Source: Sodiomyces alkalinus F11 (lineage: Eukaryota > Ascomycota > Sordariomycetes > Glomerellales > Plectosphaerellaceae). From it: a stretch of 64,000 nucleotides of DNA. A program made the translations under genes and the position numbers. Under the pieces are notes generated by a model, which saw nothing but the letters and a program-made list of their open reading frames with translations, did no database searches and was not told the origin of the DNA. Of this stretch, positions 1 through 14,000 are shown piece after piece. How positions within the stretch are numbered: position 1 is the stretch's first letter; each line of letters opens with the position of its first letter. The DNA lies in assembly GCF_003711515.1 (NCBI RefSeq), contig NW_021167089.1, forward strand, positions 1,031,799 to 1,095,798, in the 5' to 3' direction.

Positions 1-200
1 CTTTGTAGCGTGGTGAGCTGAGCTGATTCTGTTCAACCTCAAACAGGGAGCATGTAGAAGACCTCCTCATTTCCACACGAACATGGACGCCATGCTCCTC
101 CTATGGCGAAATCCATTATCCTACTGACAGAAGGCGGGCTCATGGGCGAGTTGTACCCTTTGCACCTACGATCCTTCTTCAACATGTAGGGCAGCTACCG

Positions 201-246
201 ATGACCACTGAGATGACCACTGAGATGACACTGAGATGACACTGAG
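201..246. repeat. short tandem repeat, four units
   Basis: Two 12-bp units (ATGACCACTGAG) are followed by two 11-bp units (ATGACACTGAG). It lies in a stretch (1-941) in which I see no convincing gene on either strand. The small open frames there are under 70 codons and resemble nothing known. Confidence 0.85.
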
Positions 247-941
247 TACCACGAGAAGGTAAATCATGTTTCTTTTACGTTACTACACATACACGACGTT
301 GAAGCGGTCTGGTTGGGTGCGGCGTCCTTCTCGCTCTTTATATTCGTTCAGGACTTTATTAGGCGTCAACATGTCAGCCTCCCTCGGACTACGTGTCCTG
401 CAGATGCTGCATTATGTATATCCATCCCTCTCGCAGCGGTAGGAGGACTCTGGCGAATCGGCGTCGGGCGAGAAACCTCTTGCTCTCGCTGTCCCACCCG
501 TCGCAACTAACTGGCCTCCACGATATGCACCTCTTCACAGTGTACATGTCTCCATAATGCACGAGATTCTCCCCGCCCAAATGTGTAGAATCTCTTGTGT
601 AGGGCAGATCTGTAACGGATGCGATTTGGTGTATATGTCGTTCATCTCAGATTGCAGAAGTAATCGCTAAAGATGAGGGGCTTTCGAGATAACACTCTGG
701 GCCGCTGAACCGAGTTCTTCCATCGAGGAGCCGCATGTGCCCAACCGGTCATCGTAAATAAAGGGAGTTAAAGGGGCCAACCCAAACGCCTCCAGCTCGA
801 GAGCTCAAATGAAGAGAGATTGTAGGCTTGGGGAACCCACTCGCAGTACTGGCACCCGTGCCCCAGGTCCCTGGTGCGCGACGATTTCCTTTTCCACCTG
901 TACTCAGCGTGGCAGCGTCAAACATTTCTGGGACAAGAAAA

Positions 942-1811
942 TCACGGGTTCAGCCGGAGTCGACCACAGCAGAATCCTCGGACACCGTTACTGATCCAAC
1001 ATTCCTCCCCATCCACCAGGCTATCCACAGAAACAACTTCTTCTACGGCCAAGCCCCTGCGCATCTGTTTAGTCAGGGAACAAGAGTGGGAACGACCATA
1101 GACTTACCGCGAGAGGGCCCATCGTCGTGAAGTCCCATCCTGACCACCGCTACCCGCGTCCCAGCTAAATTTACTAGGCACTGGAGGAGTGGCCCAGCGG
1201 CCGTCCCTCCAGAAGTACGGGGTCGTCATGCTGCCCTCCATGATAGACCCGTCTGCGTTGTTGACAAGAAGAACCTCCTTCAGGTCAGTGAGCTGGATAC
1301 TGACGCGACTTCGCGCCCCGTCATATATAGAGCGCTCCGTCGTCTTGAAATGGGTGAACTCAGAGCGCGCCGTCTGGGCCGAGTCCGGCACGACATCGTA
1401 AATGGGATCCCTCAACGGGTCGCCCTCGAGGTTGGCGGCACCGGGGGGCGGAAGGCGAGACGGGAAAAGGTTTTGGAGTGATGTTTTCAGTGTCGGGCCC
1501 ATCTCGCAGGAGAGTTGACCGTCCTTGGTGAGTAGGATCTTGACTCTCAGGGGCGAAGGCTTGGTAGAGGCAGCAGGCTCCATGAGCTCCGTGAGACGTG
1601 CCAGGCCAGCATCCCCTTGAAGTGACTCGATGGCCGCCGTCCAGCCCCAGTGGGTAGCGGCTCTCAGCATCCGGTCCCGGTGGTAATCCAACATGTAGAG
1701 AGGTGACCGGCTCTTGAAGTTCCAGTCCGCACCGCCGGCATATTTGTCTGGTATGCTGCAAAGGGTGGTATCATACCGTAAAGAAGTAAAGAGCTGAAAG
1801 AAATGGACCAT
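942..1811 (-). CDS. ABZ2: 4-amino-4-deoxychorismate lyase (class IV PLP enzyme)
   Basis: Converts 4-amino-4-deoxychorismate to p-aminobenzoate and pyruvate in folate synthesis. Two exons, 1811-1108 and 1056-942, give 272 residues. The 51-bp intron has a GTAAGT donor, a CTGAC branch site and a GCGCAG acceptor. The start chosen (MVHFFQLFTSLRY) matches the usual N-terminus of the fungal family; an in-frame ATG four codons upstream is less likely. Fold type IV aminotransferase signatures are visible: the PLP-lysine context FKTTERSIYDGAR, the strand VLLVNNADGSIMEGSMTT, GGQDGTSRRWAL spanning towards the splice, and a C-terminal CWISNGVRGF motif. The exon junction restores RRWALSRGLAVEEVV without a break, which supports the model. 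It is divergent from TOM70, with about 830 bp between the starts. A branched-chain or D-amino-acid aminotransferase of the same fold is the alternative, but the spacing and NGVRG ending favour the lyase. Confidence 0.87.
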
Positions 1812-2645
1812 TATTAATAACACAAGAGTGTTTTTGTACCGCCGTGATTGAAAGGATACGGGAATGATGATGGTGAGTAAGGTAAGGTGGTGTGATAGTG
1901 CTGTACGAGGACGTAGAGCACCGAGTAATTATGTGATAGCGGTTGTCCGTTTCAGATGGAACCGACCAGACAGAGCATTCGTTGCTTCGTAGTATAGGAA
2001 GAGGCTTTCAGGTGGTCGAAGAAGGAGGATATCGATATCGCGAGAATTCTGCAGAGTATATTGATTGATTAAGAGGTAGTACTGGATCTATGGATCTCTT
2101 CAGGCACCCCGATCATCGGATCTCCTGGTGACCACCCTACAAAATACATTGGCTTCTTTGAAGAACCTGGAAGTGCAAATTGCCGATTTACAACCCATAC
2201 CTAGGTACGTTTGTACCCAAAGGTACCATACCTAAGATACCTTACGTAAGGTATAGTAGGTGTAGGTACCGTATGTAATTACCTACGTTGTACACTTTCT
2301 TGAGCCACTAGTACCCGTGTTCAATTGGCCCAGCCCACTGCCTTATTTAATCATCAAGATTCGTACGAATAGGTATTACCGGTAATTTGTGCAGCAATGA
2401 CGAAGGGAGTCGGCTTATTAATAAGTGTTGCGTTGTGAAGGAAAAAATCCCAAGCGCGGAAGTAATCATTCAGCCCAAACCGCGACCTCAGCAAGCTCCC
2501 AGACTTGCGACCCCCATCATCGACCTGAGCCATACCACCACTGGTCCCATTAATTGTGCGATTCTTCGCGGTACTTTTCTCTAGGGCTTATTTTATCTTT
2601 CTTTTCTCAATTCATCCTTGGCCTGTTTACACACAGTCGGTGGTC
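1812..2645. promoter_or_regulatory. divergent intergenic region between ABZ2-like and TOM70
   Basis: Holds the 5' flanks of both genes. No core promoter element can be assigned with confidence. Positions 2160-2300 are crowded with GGTACC and TAAGGTA words, including a perfect 18-bp palindrome at 2237-2254. Confidence 0.5.
2237..2254. repeat. perfect 18-bp palindrome of the TACCTTA family
   Basis: ATACCTTAC followed directly by GTAAGGTAT. Related palindromes recur at 24764-24781, 43678-43691 and 47060-47075, all outside coding exons. Confidence 0.9.
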
Positions 2646-4788
<2,143 letters not shown>

Positions 4789-5904
4789 AGCCGCATGACC
4801 GATCGATGGGGACCTTGATGAACTTGGTGCCATGCCGCGGTTTTTCTTACTGGCTCGGCGTCTCACTTAAGATCCAAGCGTATTCGCCGGAGTGCGGGGA
4901 CAGTGTATGATTTCGAGCTGTAAGATGTGTAACTTGTACAGGAAAGGTAGGAAAGGTAGAAAGAAGAGGGAAAGGGTGAACATCGGAAGGCGAAGCAAAG
5001 GGATTGGAAGTGCGTCTCATGTCTTCTTCCTTCGAGGGTCTGCCACCATTAGACCAGGGCCTGTCTAGGCAAACAAAAACGGGGGGTATATTGAACCTTT
5101 GGGGGGGGGGCATAATTGTCTGAGGGCTGCCCCTGACATTCGTTCGTTGATGCATGCCCCACGTAAGTCTGCATTCGGACCAGGCTCGGGGCGTGCCATC
5201 TCTGTATGTATTGTCTTACTGGGTCCGTCTTGGCCACCAGAAGGCCTATTTCCCATGTTTAGGAACGGTGGAATGGGGGACGAAGACGCGTGGCTCTGGG
5301 ATGGTATCTGTATATATTAGTCAAGGTAACTCTTAATTATCTCCTATTCCCGCAGCATTCAAGATGAACTCCATGATTTCGAGCAAATAGCGCGGTATAG
5401 TATGGACACATTTTGCAAGCGGCCAAGATAGCGGTAGGAGCTTCTGCCTAAGGTAAGGTAGGGGCCAAGTTTAATCGTCGTGAATAGGTCGTTCGAATTA
5501 GGTACGTACAAGGTGGTTTCTAGGTACTCCCAGTCATCCAGAACGCGACGATGAACCGCAGCGGACCGGCAACAGCGTCGCAAAAGAAAAGTACATGACA
5601 TAAGGCAAAACAAAGCAAAGTAGAAAGAAAAGAAAAGAATAAGAATAAGAAACTCCCGGAACCCATCTGATGTGCAGTGACTCGCTATTCCTCGGACAAC
5701 AATCACAAAATTGTCATGAGCTAATCCAAATCACCCATGACAGATGGATGTCGATGGAGGAATGATGTCGCCGTTCCCAAGAAGTTCCAGTGGCTAATGC
5801 CACAACAAAAAGTCCAAGTGGCAATCACTTGACCGACCGTATGTACCTCCCCATTTTGTCCAGCGTAAAACTCTCTTCTTTTCACATGACCCAGAATCGG
5901 ATTT
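4789..5904. other. convergent 3' region between TOM70 and SSO1
   Basis: No gene is visible. It contains a G11 run near 5100 and TAAGGTA/GGTACGTAC words near 5450-5510. The region must hold both 3' ends, but no polyadenylation signal could be fixed. Confidence 0.5.
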
Positions 5905-7179
5905 CTAGTTGGTCGCGTTATTGGCGAAGTGAATGCCGAGACCGACACCGAGGCCGATGGCGAGGAGGATAAGGACGACGACCAAGAGGCACCACCACTT
6001 GAGCTTACGGCGATTGCGGGCGTGCTTGTTGGCAACCTCGACCTGTTCGTTGCCCTTCTGGAGGTTCTCGACGGTGGACTGGGCGTTCTGCTCGGCGGCG
6101 TCCACGACGGGTTCCTGCTGCTCGACGAGGACTGCCATCTCCTGGAACAGCTGGGCCACCTCGGCGAGTGTCTGCTCGATGCGTTTCAGCTCGCTGTGGC
6201 GGGCCCGGACGTTGCCGAGGACGGAGTTGGCTTGTCCTAGGTGGTTGGACTTGAGCTGTATGAGGGGAAGGCCGGGAAGGCCAAGCAGTCAGCGTGTGTG
6301 TGACTGTTCGAAATTTGGAAAGGCGGGAGAAGTTGGAGAGGCGCATTTGAAAGGCCCCAGGACCTGAAGAGCCATTGAAAGAAGAAGAGGGAAAGAAAGG
6401 GAAGGGGAGGGGGAGTGGAAGTGGAAGTGGACATACCGCTGTTTGGAAAACACCTTCATTACCCCAGTCAGCCTCGGTGGCTTGTTGAACCTCTTGTTCG
6501 GAGGCGTCCGGGTTGACAATGCGATATTGGCGGGCGATTTGATCCTTGTAGCGACGCTGGTAGTCGCTCTCCATCTGCATGTACTTCTGCAGCTCGTCTT
6601 GGAATGTCTTCCTGACCGAATTGAGTTGGGCCTGCTTGGAGGCACGGGAGGAGTCGGTGGTACGGGCGGCATCGCGCTCAAGGAACTTGATTTCGTTGGT
6701 GATGGCGGTATTACGGACTTGGGTTTGCGAGACGGCCTGATTGAGCTGTTGATTCGAAGAGACGTCGGTAGACGCCAGAGCGCGTTGATGTAGCTGAGCG
6801 ATATGTTCAATGTCGGACGTCAGGGAACGGATTTCGTTTCGGAGGTACTGGACGCGGCTGAGATAGTCTTGCTGGCTGATGGTGGCCGGGCCGCCTGATT
6901 GCTGCTGTTGGCCGTAGGATTGCATCTCGTACTGGTTGTTTCCGCCATGTTGTTGACCCTGAGAGACAGAACCGTTAACGGGCGTTTTTCCGGGAGCGGG
7001 TCGAGTCGCCCAGGGGGGCAATCAATTGCGACACAACGAGGCGGCAAATCACGGGGGGTTTCGAAAAGGAAAAGGAGTAAAGACGAGGTTTGATGGAACC
7101 GTACCTGATCGTATCCGTAGCCGCCCTCGGCAGCGGGCGCCTGGGCGTAAGGGTTGTTGTTATACTGCCCGTACGACAT
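5905..7179 (-). CDS. SSO1: plasma-membrane syntaxin (t-SNARE), Sso1/Psy1 type
   Basis: Qa-SNARE expected to mediate fusion of secretory vesicles with the plasma membrane, paired with Sec9-type and synaptobrevin SNAREs. Three exons (7179-7105, 6958-6437, 6255-5905) give 315 residues, all in phase 0. The N-terminus is Gln/Asn/Tyr-rich (MSYGQYNNNPYAQAP). Helices of the Habc bundle cover about residues 50-180. The SNARE helix lies near 210-275 and includes RIEQTLAEVAQLFQEM and VEQQEPVVDAAEQNAQSTVE; the central Gln of the zero layer is in the EMAVLVEQQEP segment. A basic RNRRKLKW stretch precedes one C-terminal membrane anchor (WWCLLVVVLILLAIGLGVGL). The acceptor sites GTCTCTCAG and CTCATACAG restore a continuous syntaxin sequence. 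A two-exon reading would lose the C-terminal half of the SNARE domain. Confidence 0.93.
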
Positions 7180-8979
7180 GATGATAGAATGTTAGGCAAC
7201 CTGGGCGGACTAGAGAAGAAGCGCGGGTGGTGTGGTGTCGAGAAGGAATTCGGGGAGAGTAGCAATCGATGAATTCTTTGGGGCGCAAGTTTCTTTCTGA
7301 AAGTCGCGCAGAACAATTCAGGCTGGATAACGAATTTTGGCCCAGAAATAATTCGGAAGGGAAGATGGCAGCAGAGTGCAATTTGCCTGGTGACGTTGGA
7401 GATTGGCCGCTTATGGCGTTGGAGCCACCCTGGTTACGCTGTGGCACTCATCCACGATAGCCTTCCAATACCCTGTCTAATTCTGGTCGTGGCGGTGGCA
7501 AGTGTATAGCTCACTTTGACCAGCTAGACATGCAAATGGCAACTTGAATAAGAGTAGAAGAGTTCGTGGTATTCTGTGCAAAATAGAAGCAATGTAATTA
7601 TTGAGATGGACTGACTTGCGGTCTCTTTTCGGAAGGCGGAAGCAGTCGATAGAGAACTTCGAGCGAGTGGCAGGCAATAACACGGTGAAGCCAACACGAA
7701 GGTGGTTGGTCAGGTTTGTACGAGACCAAAGTACCAACGGACGGTGTACTACCTTACCTAATAAGGTATACTATGTTGTACTTTGTCTTAGAACATGTGC
7801 CAGACGGGTACGGTGCGTACTCCCACCAATATAAGGTATCGAGACAATAGAGAGATCCATCCCCTTAAAAAGGCGGAGCAATATGGACCCACATGTGGCT
7901 TAGCAGGGGGAAAAGCTTGTGCGAAGTAGCCAGTGGACTTCCGTCTGAAGTAAACCCAAGCTTTCCAGAATACGGTGAACAAAACGAAACGAAATATTTA
8001 TTATGCTAGAAGCGTCTATAAGCAAGCTGCTAGGCTCGTTTATTTTACTCTGACCAGAGCCAGAACAGAGAGGTTTCTGTCGACCTAAAGTTCTAAGACT
8101 CTCGATAGTCTGACCAGTTATCGGGCTCTGTCCTATAAACCCCTAAACCGGTAGGTAATTAAGGTACGGAGTAGAGGTTCTTGGTCGATGAATCCCTTAC
8201 CCAGAGAGGTTGTGAGATAATTACCGCGATATCATTGTCTCCCTTTCAGGGGCAAATTAATGGTGTCTATGCCAAAATAAAGGGCAGCTGTCCTCATGAT
8301 ACTGGTTCATAGCAACCTACCATCGGTTTGCATGCTTTGCTTGTTGATCTGTACACTACTTCTTTGATCAGAGTGACCCAGGCTGTCTTGCGGTGGATGT
8401 TGGATTATCCGATGTCAGCCTTCGGAGGACTGACAAGCGAAACTGACATTCGATAACAAACATCTCTGGTATTTCTCTCCCGAAGACTCTGGTATCATTC
8501 GCGTCGGACAGTCATCTCTGCCCTAAGCCTGTCTTCCGCCTGCTCCTCCTGTCACTTTCTCTTGGCGCTGTGTTCCCACGCAAAGGTTGAGCCTCATCTG
8601 CGCAATGCCCCTTTGTACGAATGTGTCGGGCCCCCCTCTGTGTCTTTGTACACGCTAAGTCATTGAGCTTTCCCAACAAGTAATGGGAGCTTTGGGTGAT
8701 TTGCTCTGCACGTGAACTGCCCTCATCTCCTTTAAGACCTGGGCAATGAGCTCATTGAGGCCTTGGACGTGCCACCAGGCCTTCTTCTTCAACCACAATC
8801 CCTCACTATGTTCCTGTACGAGTCTGTCATCTCAGTCTTCACGAGAGAATGCCTTCTCGTCGTGGTTCGACCTGTCGGTGAAACGTACGCCACAGACACA
8901 ATCCAGGGGCTCCTCCATATATTGGAGTTATACAATTTTTTTCCGCAGAGCCATCCCATGACTGCCATTTCCGGCCACC
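7180..8979. other. intergenic region upstream of SSO1 and downstream of IMP4
   Basis: Contains the SSO1 promoter side (7180 onwards), the truncated MITE-like copy at 8043-8157, and the 3' flank of IMP4. Frames of 65-134 codons at 8746-9167 on the plus strand are antisense to or downstream of IMP4 and show no family resemblance. Confidence 0.5.
8043..8157 (-). mobile_element. truncated copy of a MITE-like element (copy A)
   Basis: About 115 bp align, as the reverse complement, with 18195-18358. Shared blocks include CTCTGACCAGAGCCAG, TTTCTGTCGAC, GTTCTAAGACT and CTGACCAGTTATCGGGCTCT, and both end in GGTAGGTA. The opposite terminal inverted repeat of the intact copy is missing here. No coding capacity. 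Confidence 0.85.
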
Positions 8980-10111
8980 TCAGAGGTAATTCTTCTTGCG
9001 ACCAGTTCGGGTATATTGCGACAAGTGCCACTCCACGTCGCCATCCTTGTTATCAAGGGTACCGGCCCGGATTTCGAAGGGCCTCATCGTCATCCTCGGG
9101 CCCACTTCAGCAAGCTCGACAGAATCGTACGAGGTCCGAACAAAGACATGGCTGTTATAATCGTTAGAGAAGAGCGTGTGCCCTGGGCTGAAAGACATGA
9201 AGACACTTACTGCCTGACTTCAATACTGTCCTCGTTGTTCACAAATGTGACTACTCGGTTGCCCATCTTAGCTTTAGTCGTTATCGGTTCCCGTGGCGGA
9301 AAAAGGTGTTTCAAAACGGTCACAATTCTCTGGCCAAGTCGACTGCGCACTCTGTCAGTCCATGAACCGTTCTCGACCGCTCCTCCGCCACGGAGTTCAC
9401 CAACCTCTTGAACCCTTCAAAAATGAGATGCGGATACGCCTCAGATATTGTGCCATTCCGTGGCATGTCGTGCATGAGGACGACATTGTGGAGGCTGAAC
9501 GAGACGGTTGGCCCGTTGGGTAGGTGGCTAATTGTGAGACCCGTGGGATTTCCACGATGTTCGTGAAGGAGGATGATGTCACTGAGGCCGTTTGATTGGC
9601 ATGACCTGACGAGATCCGGCAAAATAAGATTTCCTCGGTTGAGGCGCACCGATGTTGGCAGCAATAGCCTGATTTCCTTGGAGAACGCGGAGAGTTTGCT
9701 GGAGGGATCTCTTGAGGTAGTAACCTAGTTCTTTGGTTAGATGAATCGATGCCATTGAACCGCAGGGGTCTATCCCGAGAAGAAATTGCAATACCAGAAT
9801 GCGCGGGTCGCTCAAGCCCGATGTCACCGAGTATTCGTCATCCAGATCCATCACCTCGGCCCCCTCGACATCTCGCGACTCGTCATATTGGTAGTCTTTC
9901 CGCAACGCCCTTTCCTTCGCGATGGATGGATCCAATGGCTTTCCAGACGCTAGGGCTTCTCTAAGCTTCGCACGCTTTTCGGTCGTCTCTGCCTCCTTGA
10001 GCTGGAGAGCTTTTCGGTAGAGGTAATCCCTCCGTTGGCGGGCTTGTCTTCGCTGTTGGCCTAGTGTCAGTAGAATTGCGCCGCGAGACTATGCAAAATA
10101 CATACAATCAT
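8980..10111 (-). CDS. IMP4: U3 snoRNP protein IMP4 (Brix domain)
   Basis: Component of the small-subunit processome; with IMP3 and MPP10 it promotes U3 pairing to pre-rRNA in the nucleolus. Five exons (10111-10106, 10052-9795, 9724-9405, 9342-9211, 9151-8980) give 295 residues, the normal length. Exon 1 codes only for Met-Ile; splicing then yields [18 protein letters not shown], the conserved start of the family. Brix-domain landmarks: [92 protein letters not shown], and [12 protein letters not shown] before the C-terminus RKKNYL. Each junction was placed where the reading frame and these motifs join; branch sites CTGAC or CTAAC are present in all four introns (53, 70, 62 and 59 bp). It is divergent from UPF1. 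Confidence 0.94.
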
Positions 10112-11051
10112 GTCGGGACCTGTTTAATGCCGCAGTGTGTAATTCTATCTGAAAAGAACAGAAAAGAGAATATATCCGTATTCCAAGAACTGTAGTGAAA
10201 ATCCCTGCTTAACGCTGTGGTGTTGTGGTGTTGTGCTGCTGTCGTCCATTTTCCCTTAGTCTGCCGCCCCTCGAGAAATATTTCTTATCGTCTGCGGCCG
10301 AGGAAATACCGAGCTTATCGGTTCTTATCAGCTCCGACGTCACATGGCGATAAAGGCGTCCCACCAAAAAAAGGCAAGTGGGGAGTTTGCAAGGGACCAC
10401 CACGACCTTCACTTTCAATGTTCTCCAAGAGTCACCATCAATTCTGCGGCTACGCTCTTGAGCCTTCTCCACGTCTGCCACGTCTGTTCTGCGATCGCAA
10501 TTCAAAGAGAAGCAAAACATAAAACTGGCACGGTAACATCAGAGTGCCGTACTATCCGGGACTTGACTTCCGAATCCTGTCCCACGTCAGCTCGTCGGTA
10601 GGATGTGACGATTCCCGTCCTCCAAACAGTTCCCGAATCCCTTCTCCGTACGACCTGAGCCGACTCAAGGCTCTGCGACGCCGAAGCCAACCAAATATAC
10701 CGAATACTGGCAGTTGAAGGTGAGTTGGACTACAATTACCGATCGGCCTTCCTGGGACGGGTTAGGTTGACGCTGTCTGTTGCCACACCCACACTCACAA
10801 CACGCATTCATTCCTTTTGTGGCTTTATGGCTGTTGCTTCTATTTCTATGGCTTCGCTTTTCCCCTCTTGCCCCTCTTGCCCCTCTTGCCAATCTTGCTC
10901 TCCCCCCCCTTTTTTTTTGTTGTCCTTCCGTCTTTCGTCTCGCCATCTGAACATCCGCCTCACTGACTTTGATCCTTTGTCAAAGGTTGTTTGCCCTCTC
11001 GCCAGAAACTACCTTCAATAGCCTTCGAAACTCCCGCGCGCCCCCGTTACG
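10112..11051. promoter_or_regulatory. divergent promoter region of IMP4 and UPF1
   Basis: 940 bp. The UPF1 side has a long pyrimidine-rich tract (about 10857-10925) with three tandem TTGCCCCTC-like units, the kind of CT-rich leader found just before start sites of highly transcribed filamentous-fungal genes. No TATA box is convincing. Confidence 0.55.
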
Positions 11052-14000
11052 ATGGAGGGAGCGTTTACTCACCTTGGAAATCATCTGATTTCCGACTCGG
11101 CTGCGGCCATCAAAGCTGACGCCGACGACCTGTCGACCCTTGAGCACGATGAGAGTCTTCTATATGGCGGGAAACTTGGCCGAGGCGGGCGCCGACGCGC
11201 CGATGACGACGACAATCAGACCGAGCTCTACGACGACGACGACAATGACAGCTTGACGAGTGCGCCCGTTGGAGCCGTGCGTGATCTGAAACTAGGAGCG
11301 CCTCAAGAGGAAGAGAAAGAACTCCCTCCCCATGCTTGCGCGTGAGTCTCTTCTCCTCTGGCCTTTCCTTTTTCCTTCCTACCGCTCTTCTGCCTCCAGT
11401 CCCATAAATGGGAAACCGTCTGTTGGCTAATCATGTTATCCTTGCAGCTACTGTGGGATTCACTCTCCTGCTTCCGTTGTCAAATGTCTGGGCTGCAGTA
11501 AGTGGTTCTGCAGCGCGCGCGGTAACACGACGTCCTCCCACATCGTCAACCACCTCGTCCGTGCTCGTCATAAAGAAGTTCAACTGCACCCCGACTCTAC
11601 TTTGGGCGACACCATTCTCGAGTGCTACAACTGCGGCAACAAAAATGTCTTTCTCCTTGGCTTCATCCCGGCCAAAGCAGACACCGTGGTCGTCCTTCTC
11701 TGTCGACAGCCATGCGCCGCGAGCACTTCGTCCAAGGACATGAGCTGGGACATCTCCCGCTGGCAGCCCCTGATCGAGGAGCGCGCTTTCTTGCCCTGGC
11801 TCGTGGCCGCTCCGTCCGACGCTGAGCAGCTGCGCGCCCGTCATATGACCCCTCCCATGATGGCCAAACTCGAGGAACTTTGGAAGGAGGATGCCAATGC
11901 CACCGTTGCCGATCTTGCCAAGGCTGCCAACATTGAGGATGAGCCTCACCCGGTACTCCTGAAGTACGACGATCCCTATCAATACCAGAACATCTTCGGT
12001 CCTTTGGTCAAGATGGAGTCTGATTACGACAAGAAACTCAAAGAGGCTCAATCGGAGGATGGCCTCCAAGTGCGGTGGGACGTGGGTCTCAACAACAAAC
12101 CCACAGCCAGCTTCGAACTCCACAAGATAGAATCTGGAGATGTCAAGCTGGCGGTGGGTGATGAGATGCGCCTGCGCTACAAGGGAGAGCTTCGTCCGGC
12201 CTGGGAGGGAGTTGGATACGTTATCAAGATCCCCAACAACCAATCCGACGAAGTTAGGCTCGAGCTACGTAAATCTGGTAACGACAAGGTGCCCACTGAG
12301 TGCACCCACAACTTCTCGGTAGACTACGTCTGGAAGGCTACCTCATACGATCGCATGCAGCACGCGATGGCCACTTTTGCTGTGGACGACAATAGCGTTT
12401 CTGGTTACATTGTCCACAAGCTCCTGGGGCGCGAGGTTGCGGCTGCGCCGATGAAGACAACATTGCCTAAGAAGTTTACTGCTCCCGGCCTGCCCGACCT
12501 CAACCAGTCGCAGATCGCCGCCATCCGGGCCGTCCTGCAAACCCCGCTGAGTCTGTATGTAGTAGCGCTTNNNNNNNNNNNNNNNNNNNNNNNNNNNNNN
12601 NNNNNNNNNNNNNNNNNNNNNNNNNNNNNNTAACCTTTCACTTCCAGCTTTCCCACTGACACATATGACCGATAACAGGATCCAGGGTCCCCCCGGCACA
12701 GGCAAAACTGTTACATCTGCAACGATCATCTACCACCTTGCCAAAAGTACTGGGAGTCAGGTCCTCGTTTGTGCACCCTCGAACGTGGCCGTCGACCAGC
12801 TCTGCGAGCGGGTTCATCGGACGGGTCTCAAAGTTGTCCGCCTCACAGCCAAATCGCGCGAGGATGTCGAGTCAGCTGTCGGCTTCCTAGCCCTCCACGA
12901 ACAAGTGCATATGAATGACAGCAACGGAGAGCTGGTTAAGCTCATGCAGCTCAAAGCCGAGTACGGCGAACTATCTAGCCAGGACGAAAAGAAGTTCAAG
13001 CAGCTGACCAAAGTGGCCGAGCGCGACATCTTGCATAATGCCGACGTGGTTTGCTGCACCTGCGTGGGTGCTGGCGATCCGCGTCTGTCCAAGATGAAGT
13101 TCCGGAATGTCCTGATAGACGAGTCAACGCAGTCGGCCGAGCCGGAATGCATCATCCCACTCGTGCTGGGTTGTAAGCAGGTTGTTCTGGTCGGCGACCA
13201 CAAGCAGCTCGGACCGGTCATCATGAACAAGAAGGCGGCAAAAGCGGGCCTGAACCAGTCGCTTTTCGAGCGCCTTGTCAACCTGCGGCTGCAGCCGATT
13301 CGGCTGAATATCCAGTACCGCATGCATCCCTGCCTATCCGAGTTTCCTTCGAACATGTTCTACGACGGCTCCCTCCAGAACGGCGTCACCCACGCGAATC
13401 GGCTCCGTCGCGATGTCGACTTCCCATGGCCGGTGGCGGATACTCCCATGATGTTCTGGTCGAACTTGGGCAACGAGGAGATTTCCGCATCGGGAACGTC
13501 GTACCTGAACCGCACCGAAGCGTCGAACGTCGAGAAGGTGGTCACGCGCTTCTTCAAGGCGGGGGTCAAGCCTGTCGATATCGGCGTCATCACTCCGTAC
13601 GAAGGCCAGCGAAGCTACATCGTCAGCACGATGCAGAACACGGGCACGTTCAAGAAGGAAAGCTACAGGGAGGTCGAGGTGGCGTCGGTGGATGCGTTCC
13701 AGGGCCGAGAAAAGGACTTTATCGTCTTGTCTTGCGTGCGGTCCAACGACAACCAGGGCATCGGTTTCCTGTCAGACCCGAGGCGTCTCAATGTAGCTCT
13801 GACGCGAGCCAAGTATGGCCTCGTCATCATCGGAAACCCCAAGGTGCTGTCGAAGCATGAGCTGTGGCACCACCTCCTGGTGCACTACAAGGACCGGAAG
13901 TGCTTGGTGGAGGGACCGTTGACCAACCTGCAGACGTCTCTCCTCCAGTTTACCCGGCCCAAAATGCCATATCGCCAGAAGCCCAGCCAGAACCACTTCT

